This document shows, one piece after another, positions 8,486 through 15,661 of a DNA stretch of 21,398 nt. The DNA comes from JBMYQA01 sp049600855 (lineage in GTDB: Bacteria > Bacteroidota > Bacteroidia > Cytophagales > Flammeovirgaceae). A program made the translations under genes and the position numbers. Within the stretch, counting starts at the first letter, position 1. Each line of letters opens with the position of its first letter. The DNA lies in NCBI GenBank assembly GCA_049600855.1, contig JBMYQA010000081.1:1-21398 (forward strand). Reading direction: 5' to 3'. The notes beneath the pieces were generated by a model. That model did not search any database and was not told the DNA's origin. It saw only the letters and a program-made list of their open reading frames with translations.

Positions 8486-9235
8486 ATGACGAAGATCGTA
8501 GGAATTATTCCCTCTCGATATGCTTCTACACGATTTCCTGCTAAGCCTTTAGCAAAAATAGGCGGAAAGAGCATGATTCAGCGTGTGTATGAGCAATGTA
8601 AAAAAGCCAACTCGCTTACTCAAGTAGTCGTGGCTACTGATCATGAAGCCATTGCCAATGAAGTAAAATCATTTGGAGGAGCGGTCGTCATGACGGCTGA
8701 ATCTCACCCCAGTGGTACAGATCGGTGTCATGAAGCGTATCAGGCACTTGGCGAAGCATTTGATTACATCATCAATATCCAAGGTGATGAGCCTTTTATC
8801 CAGCCTGAGCAAATTGATTTGTTAGCTGACTTATTGCAAGATAAGCAGGTAGAAATCGGAACGTTGGTAAATCCCGTTGAATCGTGGGAAGATTTCCATA
8901 ATCCGAATGTAGTTACCGTCACTAAAAATGTTCGGGATGAAGCCATGTACTTTAGCCGCAGTCCCATTCCATTTTACCGAAACTCAGATGACTTAGCGGT
9001 ATGGCTCAAACAGCATGACTATTTCCGACATGTGGGAATCTATGCCTATCGAGCAGATATTTTAGCAGAGCTGACGCAACTCGAACAATCGTCCTTAGAA
9101 AAAGCAGAATCGTTAGAGCAATTGCGCTGGTTAGAAAATGGCTACAAAATCAAGGTAGGCGTTTCTCCTTACAAAAGTATGGGCGTAGATACGCCAGAAG
9201 ATTTGGAGAAAGCAGAAGAGTTATTGAACGGTTGA
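8486..9235 (+). CDS. kdsB: 3-deoxy-manno-octulosonate cytidylyltransferase (CMP-KDO synthetase)
   Basis: This 249-residue cytosolic enzyme activates KDO with CTP to give CMP-KDO, the donor for the inner core of lipopolysaccharide. The N-terminus shows the nucleotide-binding signature IIPSRYASTRFPAKPL (7-22). It is followed by VVVATD (47-52), SGTDRCHEA (76-84) and the metal-binding INIQGDEPF (96-104, with D101). RHVGIYAYR and MGVDTPEDLEKAE near the C-terminus are also family hallmarks. Length is normal. It is the last gene of the run that starts with the exchanger and ends just before a strong hairpin. Its presence supports a Gram-negative host. Confidence 0.95.
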   Translation: MTKIVGIIPSRYASTRFPAKPLAKIGGKSMIQRVYEQCKKANSLTQVVVATDHEAIANEVKSFGGAVVMTAESHPSGTDRCHEAYQALGEAFDYIINIQGDEPFIQPEQIDLLADLLQDKQVEIGTLVNPVESWEDFHNPNVVTVTKNVRDEAMYFSRSPIPFYRNSDDLAVWLKQHDYFRHVGIYAYRADILAELTQLEQSSLEKAESLEQLRWLENGYKIKVGVSPYKSMGVDTPEDLEKAEELLNG

Positions 9236-9241
9236 GCTATA

Positions 9242-9288
9242 AAAAGTGGTTCGTAGCATGGATGTAACACCTGCTACAAACCACTTTT
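9242..9288. terminator. Bidirectional terminator between kdsB and fabF
   Basis: AAAAGTGGTT (9242-9251) and GTAGCA (9253-9258) pair with TGCTAC (9272-9277) and AACCACTTTT (9279-9288), leaving one C/A mismatch and a 13-base loop. The stem is flanked by A-runs on one side and T-runs on the other, so it can stop transcription from both convergent genes. Confidence 0.85.
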
Positions 9289-9309
9289 AGCTTATCTACT
9301 TGTTTACCA

Positions 9310-10557
9310 CTAGCCCTTAAATTTTTTAAAGACAGCAATTCCGTTGTGGCCGCCAAAGCCAAAGGTATTGCTCATGGCTATATTGACCTCCTTTTCGATG
9401 GCTTGTCCCGTTACAATTTGAAGGTGTTTTGGAACCGTTTCGTCAATCACTTCCGTATTAATGGTTGGCGGAATGATGCCTTCTTGAATGGCTTTAATGG
9501 AGGCAATGGCTTCAACAGCACCTGCTGCACCGAGTAAATGGCCTGTCATGGATTTAGTCGCACTGATGTGGAGATTCGAAGCCGCTTCGCCAAAGACGTG
9601 AGCCACTGCTTTTGCCTCTGAGGTATCACCAACAGGGGTTGAGGTCGCATGTACATTGAGGTAATCGACCTCACTTATATCCAATTGGGCATCTTGTAAA
9701 GCCAAGCGCATGGCTCGTTGCGCACCTTCACCTTCTGGATGAGTAGCAGTGAGGTGATACGCATCGGCAGTCATGGAAGCGCCCACAATTTCCGCATAAA
9801 TAGTTGCCCCCCGCGCTTTAGCATGTTCGTATTCTTCTAAAATCAAGCAACCGCCACCTTCGCCCATCACAAAACCATCGCGTGCGGGATCAAACGGACG
9901 GCAAGCTTCTGCTGCATGATCATTGTTGGCTGATAAGGCTTTCATTGCGCCAAATCCGCCAATGCTCGCTTCAGTAATTGGAGCTTCAGAACCTCCCGTA
10001 ACTACCGCATCCAAATGTCCCCAGCGCACGTAATTGAACGCATCCATGATGGCAGTATTGGCAGTAGCACAAGCTGAGATTACAGTAAAATTCATGCCTT
10101 GAAGTCCGTAATGCATGGAAATCACCCCTGATGCCATGTTGGTCAACATTTTGGGAATAAAAAATGGATTGAAGCGAGGTGTACCATTTCCATTGGCATA
10201 ATTTTTTACTTCCTCTTCATAGGTCGTCATGCCTCCATTTCCCGTACCCCAAATCACGCCAATGCGCGTGCGATCTTCTTTTTCCAAATCTAAGCCACTA
10301 TCCTGCAACGCTTGTCCACTAACCACCAAGCCGTATAGGGTAAAAGGATCGGCCTTTTTGACGGTTTTACGATCCAAATGCGCTTTGATATCAAAATCCT
10401 TTAGCTCACAAGCAAATTTGGTTTTAAAGTGGGTGGTATCAAATTTAGTAATCGGGGCAGCACCCGATTTCCCATTTTTTAAACCATCCCAAAAACTAGT
10501 TACATCATTTCCGATGGGAGTTAACGCGCCCAATCCTGTGATTACAACTCTTTTCAT
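9310..10557 (-). CDS. fabF: Beta-ketoacyl-ACP synthase II
   Basis: This 415-residue cytosolic condensing enzyme elongates acyl-ACP with malonyl-ACP in type II fatty acid synthesis. The thiolase-fold active site is intact: C163 in ISACATANTA, H303 in NVHATSTPVGD, K335 in ATKSMTGHLLGAAGAVEA, and H340. The N-terminal VVITGLGALTPIGND and the C-terminal SNTFGFGGHNG motif are standard, and length is normal. The ATG at 10557 overlaps the stop of the TetR-type gene by four bases (ATGA), which fixes the start and suggests translational coupling. In many bacteria the housekeeping fabF lies beside acpP; here it does not, so this may be a second, separately controlled copy, for example serving a special lipid. 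That last point is inference. Confidence 0.92.
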   Translation of the reverse strand: MKRVVITGLGALTPIGNDVTSFWDGLKNGKSGAAPITKFDTTHFKTKFACELKDFDIKAHLDRKTVKKADPFTLYGLVVSGQALQDSGLDLEKEDRTRIGVIWGTGNGGMTTYEEEVKNYANGNGTPRFNPFFIPKMLTNMASGVISMHYGLQGMNFTVISACATANTAIMDAFNYVRWGHLDAVVTGGSEAPITEASIGGFGAMKALSANNDHAAEACRPFDPARDGFVMGEGGGCLILEEYEHAKARGATIYAEIVGASMTADAYHLTATHPEGEGAQRAMRLALQDAQLDISEVDYLNVHATSTPVGDTSEAKAVAHVFGEAASNLHISATKSMTGHLLGAAGAVEAIASIKAIQEGIIPPTINTEVIDETVPKHLQIVTGQAIEKEVNIAMSNTFGFGGHNGIAVFKKFKG

Positions 10558-11138
10558 TCCGTTATTTGTTTTAAAGTATTTGTTGGTGGCCGCAAATCGT
10601 CCAATACAGCCTGATAGATAGTGTCAAATTGTGCTTTTCCCATAACCCGCGCGACTTGTAAACCAGCCATCATATTGGTGGTAATTAACATGGCACGGGT
10701 ACGGGCAGCTCCTTGGAAGGCAAAAGAACCATTCGATCGGCCAAGTTCCAATGCCTGAGCCAACCAATTCCATAGGTGTTCAATCAATTCTTGTAAATCG
10801 GTTTGCAAGGAAGGCGGTAAATCCACAAATCCACCACTCAATGCCCCTACGAAGCAAATGCGTTTGCAATCATCTACCCGGCGATAGATGGTTAAAAATG
10901 CTTGAAGTTTAGCCCAATCATCCAGTTGATCCCATTGATCAAATTCTCGTTGTGCACGTGTGATAATGCGCTGAATAATTGCCTTTCCTAAATCTTCTTT
11001 CTTCTTAAAATGATAATGAATGGCAGCATGCTTGATGCCCAAGGTTTCCGCCATTTGGTAATAGCTAAAGCCCGCATAGCCATGCTGTTGGATGAGCCAC
11101 TCGCCTAAATCGAGTAATTTATCTTTTGTTGTTTTCAT
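10554..11138 (-). CDS. TetR/AcrR-family transcriptional repressor
   Basis: This 194-residue protein has an N-terminal TetR DNA-binding domain. Helix 1 is at about 5-20, and the helix-turn-helix is at 26-47 with the signature FSYYQMAETLGIKHAAIHYHFKKKEDL split between about 24 and 50. The remaining 140 residues are an all-helical ligand/dimer domain that I cannot assign to a ligand class. It is the first gene of a two-gene unit and overlaps fabF by four bases. A perfect 18-base palindrome begins 14 bases upstream of its ATG and lies between the two promoter elements, so it most likely represses itself and fabF. By analogy to FadR/FabR-type regulators, an acyl-CoA or fatty acid signal is a reasonable guess, but the sequence does not show it. 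Confidence 0.88.
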   Translation of the reverse strand: MKTTKDKLLDLGEWLIQQHGYAGFSYYQMAETLGIKHAAIHYHFKKKEDLGKAIIQRIITRAQREFDQWDQLDDWAKLQAFLTIYRRVDDCKRICFVGALSGGFVDLPPSLQTDLQELIEHLWNWLAQALELGRSNGSFAFQGAARTRAMLITTNMMAGLQVARVMGKAQFDTIYQAVLDDLRPPTNTLKQITE

Positions 11139-11146
11139 AATTATCG

Positions 11147-11178
11147 CAAACTTACTTACTAGTAAGTAAAATTACAAA
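11147..11178 (-). promoter_or_regulatory. Bacteroidota-type promoter of the TetR-fabF unit
   Basis: Read on the minus strand, TTTG (plus 11175-11178) is followed after exactly 20 bases by TAAGTTTG (plus 11147-11154). This is a perfect match to the Bacteroidota -33/-7 consensus TTTG/TAnnTTTG. It would place transcription start only a few bases before the ATG at 11138, so the mRNA is nearly leaderless. No other gap in the window showed such a perfect pair by eye. Confidence 0.7.
11152..11169. promoter_or_regulatory. 18-base palindromic operator, probably for the TetR-type protein
   Basis: TTACTTACTAGTAAGTAA is a perfect palindrome with 9-base arms. It occupies most of the spacer and overlaps the -7 element of the promoter. 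Size and position are typical of TetR-family autoregulatory operators; bound repressor would block RNA polymerase. Confidence 0.75.
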
Positions 11179-11288
11179 TTCCTATAAAATCGCGGAAAGG
11201 AGAGGAAGTAGTGGTTAAATTGGCGTTGAACTATTGATTCACATGGGGATGAATGCGTGGTAAGTTAGCCCTCTGATGGAAAGCGCAG

Positions 11289-13991
11289 TTAGTTAAACTT
11301 TCCCAAATTATCTAACAACCACACTTTGAGTTGTTCCGCAAATTGGTAATCGGCATTGCCTCCTTTAAAGCGGTTTTTTAAATCTTCAATCTGGTGATCG
11401 GAAACGTGGTTCCGTTTCAATTCTTTGAAAAACTCGGCCATTTCTCCTTTGTTGATGAGGTTAGACAAGCGTTTGAAGGTTTCATTTTGGGTGTCTTTGA
11501 TGCCTTCTACCAGTTCGGCAATGGAGATGTCTTCTGCACAGGAGCCACACTCGCGTGTTTCTTTGCCCTTGCTTTGGAATTTCTGTAACTGCTGAAATTC
11601 AAATAAATAGGGATGGTTCTCCGATTCGCATAAACCTTCGGGACAAGTACAAGGGATTTTCTCTTTTAAGGGAGGATTATTGAGCTTATCGTGAATGAAA
11701 TCGAAATGCATGCGGATGATTGAAAGCAATTTATCGGCATGTTCACCCCATACTTCGATGCTAATAATTTTGATGGCAGCCACATCATTAAGGGTGACTT
11801 TCGCTTGGCTTCCTGAAAAAGTTAACACAACTCCATACCGCCAAAACAGTTCATCTTGAATGAACTCATGCATGCGACAAATAAAACGACTTAAAATGCC
11901 TTTAGGCATGAACGAATAATGATACTGGAAACGCAATAACTTGGTAGTGGAATTTGCAGGCGTGATTTGATCGACATGTTGTACGGTTTCAATGGGTAGC
12001 AACTCTGGAACAATGTATTCTTCACTACCGTGTAGTTGGAAAACCAGTTCAAACTTTTTCATCACTTTGAGCAAGAATTCGTGCTTTTCATCAAAGCGTT
12101 CGTCTGCCCAAATTTGTTCTAATGCATCAAAATGAAAGCGGCCTTTGGGGACCTTGGTGTTATCAATGAGGCAATAAGCGGCATCTGTTGCCCAAGCGGT
12201 ATTGGTAACCACCGTATGCTTGAGTGCATGATCATCCTTAAAGTAAAGCACCACACCAATATCGTGTAAACGTTTAATTAAAAAATCTACATGTTTCTCT
12301 TCAAGCGCATATTTGGCCGCAATCTTTTTATACTGCTTAAAGCTGATGTAATCTGCCTGAATACCTTCCAACTCCTTTCGTACAGCTAAATGATCTTTAT
12401 TCCAAATCTCGCGTGTGGTACGAATGGCGAGTAATTCTTGTTGAATATCATCCCGCAACTGATCTAGCCCCTGACCTGTTTTGCAAGAGGTTTTATAGAA
12501 GCCTTTAATGTGTGGGTAGCGGTCTTGCCAATTCTTCTGATTCAACTCGCCTTCATAAATATCGACTTTATTTTGCACGATGAAGATAGGCGCTTTATCC
12601 GATAGCAGCGATACGACCTCCAACCAATACGCAAAATCTGATTTCTCTTCTCCCTTTCTCGTCTCCCAGACAAATACATAGACGGAGTTTTTGGTAAGGA
12701 AAAATTGGTGGGTACCATAATTAATCTCCTGCCCAGCAAAATCCCAAATATTAGCGGTGAACTGAACTGCCTCACCGTTGCGTTGACAGCCTTTTGGGAA
12801 CCACTTTTTGATGTTGATGCCTATGGTTGTTTTTCGGCCTTCAACAAATTGATAATTTTCCTCACTAATTGCTTCTGACAATTCAGTCTTGCCCACATCA
12901 CCCACACCGACAAAAATGAGTTTGGCTTCATTGAGTTCTTTGCGATCTGAGGACTCAGCGATGGACTCGAGGTAACCTTTTATTTCTTCGAGGACATCAC
13001 CTCCTTCCTCATAAAACTCAGATGGAATATTATTTATTGGGTTATTATTAATAAATAATATATCAAGATTTGCTAACTGTCTTAAGAAGTCTATTGGAAT
13101 TATTTCTATTTCATTGTTGTTTACATGCAGTGTATTAAGTTTTTTTAATGTTAATAAGGGAAAAACATTTGAAATAGAATTATGACTTATATCAAGTTCA
13201 ATTAAATTAGGAAATAATGAAATAGAAGATATGTTTTGGATTTTATTTTCGCTTAAATTAAGAAAGGATAAGTATTGAAGTTGTTCAATAAAATCAATGT
13301 TTTTAATATTATTTTGGCCTAAATCTAGGTGTTTTAAACATTTAAGAGATTTTATAAAGTCATAATTGTTTATAAAATTTTTACTCAAACGTAACCATTC
13401 TAATTGAATACATTCTTTTAAGCACGTGGCATCTTCAATATTGTTGTTGTATAAGTTTAAAAATCTTATTTCATGTAGATATTTCATGAATGTAACATCT
13501 TTAATTTTGCAACCATAAATGAGTAATGCTTTTAACTTTTTTAGCTGACTTAAAGTATTGTAGTCATTGATTTGGCTTAAACCTATATCAAGATAGTATA
13601 AATTTTTTAGGTGAAGTAATAGATCAAGGTTGTCAATAGAATTACCTACGATACTTAATCTTTCTAATGTTTTCAATTCTTTCAGAAATGAAATATCTAT
13701 TTCATTTTTTTGCCCTCTTAACCTTCCATTTAATCTTAACACTCTTAGATTATGTGGTATGTATATTGGTATCTTTATAAGCGAATTTGTATTTCCTTTA
13801 TTCTGTGAAGATATAAAATCATCATAATCAGTATAGTGAGTACTAAAGTTCAATTCTACTAAATGATCTGCATCTCTTAACAGTTTATACAATTCATCTT
13901 CCGTGCCATCTAATCCACATTTTCCCAAGTCCAAGAAAGGGTTTTTCGTCTTGAGGTTTTCCTCAATTAATTGTTGGGCTAATTCGCTCAT
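11289..13991 (-). CDS. ROCO protein: leucine-rich repeats, Roc GTPase, COR domain, C-terminal helical domain
   Basis: This 900-residue protein has, in order: a short N-terminal segment (1-79); about eleven LRRs of the 22-residue SDS22/internalin type (about 80-325); a Roc GTPase (about 355-525) with P-loop GVGDVGKT at 362-369, switch motif DFAGQE at 417-422, NKVD at 474-477 and SCKTG at 502-506; and a COR domain (about 535-775, with NTAWATDAAYCLID at 597-610 and FMPKGILSRFICRMH at 694-708). A cysteine group (C781, C783, C788, C815, C818) may bind zinc. A helical tail follows (about 836-900). Bacterial ROCO proteins are GTP-cycling dimers of mostly unknown role; those with effector-associated tails are thought to act in conflict or signalling. 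No kinase domain is present. The LRR segment is far more AT-rich than the rest of the gene. The gene stands alone on its strand, 150 bases before the TetR gene. Confidence 0.88.
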   Translation of the reverse strand: MSELAQQLIEENLKTKNPFLDLGKCGLDGTEDELYKLLRDADHLVELNFSTHYTDYDDFISSQNKGNTNSLIKIPIYIPHNLRVLRLNGRLRGQKNEIDISFLKELKTLERLSIVGNSIDNLDLLLHLKNLYYLDIGLSQINDYNTLSQLKKLKALLIYGCKIKDVTFMKYLHEIRFLNLYNNNIEDATCLKECIQLEWLRLSKNFINNYDFIKSLKCLKHLDLGQNNIKNIDFIEQLQYLSFLNLSENKIQNISSISLFPNLIELDISHNSISNVFPLLTLKKLNTLHVNNNEIEIIPIDFLRQLANLDILFINNNPINNIPSEFYEEGGDVLEEIKGYLESIAESSDRKELNEAKLIFVGVGDVGKTELSEAISEENYQFVEGRKTTIGINIKKWFPKGCQRNGEAVQFTANIWDFAGQEINYGTHQFFLTKNSVYVFVWETRKGEEKSDFAYWLEVVSLLSDKAPIFIVQNKVDIYEGELNQKNWQDRYPHIKGFYKTSCKTGQGLDQLRDDIQQELLAIRTTREIWNKDHLAVRKELEGIQADYISFKQYKKIAAKYALEEKHVDFLIKRLHDIGVVLYFKDDHALKHTVVTNTAWATDAAYCLIDNTKVPKGRFHFDALEQIWADERFDEKHEFLLKVMKKFELVFQLHGSEEYIVPELLPIETVQHVDQITPANSTTKLLRFQYHYSFMPKGILSRFICRMHEFIQDELFWRYGVVLTFSGSQAKVTLNDVAAIKIISIEVWGEHADKLLSIIRMHFDFIHDKLNNPPLKEKIPCTCPEGLCESENHPYLFEFQQLQKFQSKGKETRECGSCAEDISIAELVEGIKDTQNETFKRLSNLINKGEMAEFFKELKRNHVSDHQIEDLKNRFKGGNADYQFAEQLKVWLLDNLGKFN

Positions 13992-14311
13992 GGGGTGTTT
14001 CGTTTTAGGTGCTTTATTGGTATGCGCTACTTTTATTTATTGAACTTATCTAATCATTAGTTTTTTCGAGTGAAAAAGAGTTAAGAAGCACTCAATTAAG
14101 CTGTTCCTCGTCAGGACGCTTTTTTGCAGTAATAGCATCGGAGCGATTGGCTGAGCCAGATGTTCCTCCGCTCTTTCAAGAAAAACGGGGCAGACCTTCT
14201 GCAACGCAAAGTGAGAGTTTCTTAACCTTTTGGAGCCGAAATAAATTAATGTTAGACAAGTTCATTAACATAAAACTAATCAAAATCTCCTAAATCCATT
14301 ACATTAGCTTT
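13992..14311. other. Gene-free gap with a GC-rich structured island at about 14101-14215
   Basis: No convincing reading frame is present in this 320-base gap between the divergent ROCO and cupin genes. By hand count, 14101-14160 has 31 of 60 G+C and 14161-14220 has 29 of 60, against 17 of 60 just before and 16 of 60 just after. Inside are several short inverted repeats: TCCT/AGGA, GAGCG with CGCTC enclosing TGGC/GCCA, and GCAGA/TCTGC. It could be a small RNA gene, a dispersed repeat or a decayed gene fragment. Confidence 0.35.
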
Positions 14312-14674
14312 ATGGAAAAGATTACGATCACCGAGAAATTCGATCAGTTTTCAGCGCATTGGACGCCTAAGATTATTGGGGAGTTGAATGGGCAGTATGT
14401 AAAGCTGGCGAAGGTCAAAGACGAATTGGTTTGGCACAGTCATGAACATGAGGATGAGCTGTTTTTGGTGTACAAAGGCACCTTAATTTTAGAGTTTCGC
14501 GATCGGGTAGAACACATTGGCGAAGGACAAATGATCATTGTGCCGCGTGGAGTGGAGCATTTGCCCCGCACGAATGGTGAGGAAGTCTGGCTCATGCTTT
14601 TTGAACCCAAAGCTACCTTGCACACCGGTGATGTGGAGCATGAGCGAACCATCAATGATCAGGAATGGATTTAG
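14312..14674 (+). CDS. Cupin-domain protein (small, single-domain)
   Basis: This 120-residue cytosolic protein is a single cupin barrel. Motif 1 is complete: H42, H44 and E49 in WHSHEHEDEL, with the glycine at 56, fitting HxH(x)4E(x)6G. Motif 2, G72-(x5)-PRG-VE-H83, is also present, though the usual final Asn is Thr87. H42, H44, E49 and H83 should bind a divalent metal. Members of this small group resemble the cupin part of mannose-6-phosphate isomerase and are of unknown substrate. The start ATG at 14312 is preceded directly by TAGCTTTA, close to a -7 element, so the message might be leaderless. It stands alone between the GC-rich island and the rRNA methyltransferase gene. Confidence 0.8.
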   Translation: MEKITITEKFDQFSAHWTPKIIGELNGQYVKLAKVKDELVWHSHEHEDELFLVYKGTLILEFRDRVEHIGEGQMIIVPRGVEHLPRTNGEEVWLMLFEPKATLHTGDVEHERTINDQEWI

Positions 14675-14777
14675 GGGGTAACGCTTTTTCCCATTTCAAA
14701 AAAATCATTCGTACAATTGATTTATATTGTGGAGCACGCAAATTCAATTTTTTAAGCTATTTAACCATTCTTGAGCT

Positions 14778-15515
14778 ATGACGAATCGTTGGCAAAAACT
14801 TGTCCGCCAGTTGCAACAAAAGAAATTTCGGAAACAAGAAGGGCTTTTTTTAGTGGAGGGCACCAAGAGTGTTCAGGAATTGCTGCGATCAGATTGGGAG
14901 GTAAGCGCGGTGTTTTATACCGAAAAGTTTGCTTCGGAAACGCCTGAGTTAGAAGCGTTTGATGGAATTGCCCAAGAAACGGATGGAGCCACACTTGAAA
15001 AATCGGGTTCCTTAAAAAGTAACGATGGGGCAATTGCAGTGGCTAAAGCTGCTGGAAATCAGCCCATTATTCCCGCTGGGAATTTTGTGTTGGCCTTGGA
15101 TGATGTGCGTGACCCTGGCAATTTGGGCACTTTAATCCGCGTGGCCGATTGGTACGGACTTCAAGGGGTCGTTTGTTCCTTAACTTGTGCGGATTTGTAT
15201 AATCCTAAAACCATTTCGGCGACCAAAGGCTCCTTTACTCGCATGCCAACTTATGTATGTGAGCTTTCCGAATACTTGAGCAAACTGCCTGCTGGAATGC
15301 CTTCCTATGGCGCGCTGATGTTTGGGGATAATGTTCATTTGGTCAAATTCCCGAAGCAGGGGGTGATTGTATTGGGCAATGAATCTAATGGTATTAGTCC
15401 GCAGGTAAAAGATCAACTCAAACACCACATCACCATTCCGCGATTTGGTCAAGCAGAATCGCTTAATGTTGCCATGGCAGGTGGCATTATTTGCGATAAC
15501 CTTCGCAGGCCGTAA
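14778..15515 (+). CDS. SpoU/TrmH-family RNA 2'-O-methyltransferase
   Basis: This 245-residue SPOUT enzyme should methylate the 2'-OH of a ribose in rRNA or tRNA with S-adenosylmethionine. The N-terminal substrate-binding domain (about 8-95) has the usual KFRKQEGLFLVEGTKSVQELL (split between 16 and 36). The C-terminal knot holds all three SpoU motifs: DDVRDPGNLGTLIR at 108-121 (N115, R121), VLGNESNGIS at 198-207 (E202) and IPRFGQAESLNVAMAGGI at 220-237 (S228, N230). The architecture fits RlmB/TsnR-like 23S rRNA methyltransferases more than TrmH proper, but the target nucleotide cannot be told. Length is normal. It appears monocistronic. Confidence 0.9.
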   Translation: MTNRWQKLVRQLQQKKFRKQEGLFLVEGTKSVQELLRSDWEVSAVFYTEKFASETPELEAFDGIAQETDGATLEKSGSLKSNDGAIAVAKAAGNQPIIPAGNFVLALDDVRDPGNLGTLIRVADWYGLQGVVCSLTCADLYNPKTISATKGSFTRMPTYVCELSEYLSKLPAGMPSYGALMFGDNVHLVKFPKQGVIVLGNESNGISPQVKDQLKHHITIPRFGQAESLNVAMAGGIICDNLRRP

Positions 15516-15622
15516 TTACTTTACGGACTTACTTTCTACTTTTGCTCTACCAAACCACTTCACTGCGATTTCCTAATACCACAAATAACATACACTAACT
15601 CATTAGAATGAATTATCAACCA

Positions 15623-15645
15623 AGAATAGTGGTGCATACTATTCT
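15623..15645. promoter_or_regulatory. Dyad just upstream of the WYL regulator
   Basis: AGAATAGT (15623-15630) and ACTATTCT (15638-15645) are perfect 8-base inverted copies 7 bases apart, ending 16 bases before the ATG of the WYL gene. No T-run follows, so an operator (perhaps autoregulatory) is more likely than a terminator. Confidence 0.35.
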
Positions 15646-15661
15646 ATAAAAATATGAACTT

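Noticed and set aside
10229..10621. Open frame of 130 codons on the plus strand across the fabF/TetR junction
   Set aside because: It is antisense to two well-supported genes and has no recognisable motif.
11289..13991. Diversity-generating retroelement acting on the LRR segment
   Set aside because: No reverse transcriptase, template repeat or adenine-biased variable repeat is seen in the window.
14101..14215. Small gene or tRNA in the GC-rich island
   Set aside because: All frames are short or broken and no cloverleaf can be drawn; only short unrelated stems are present.
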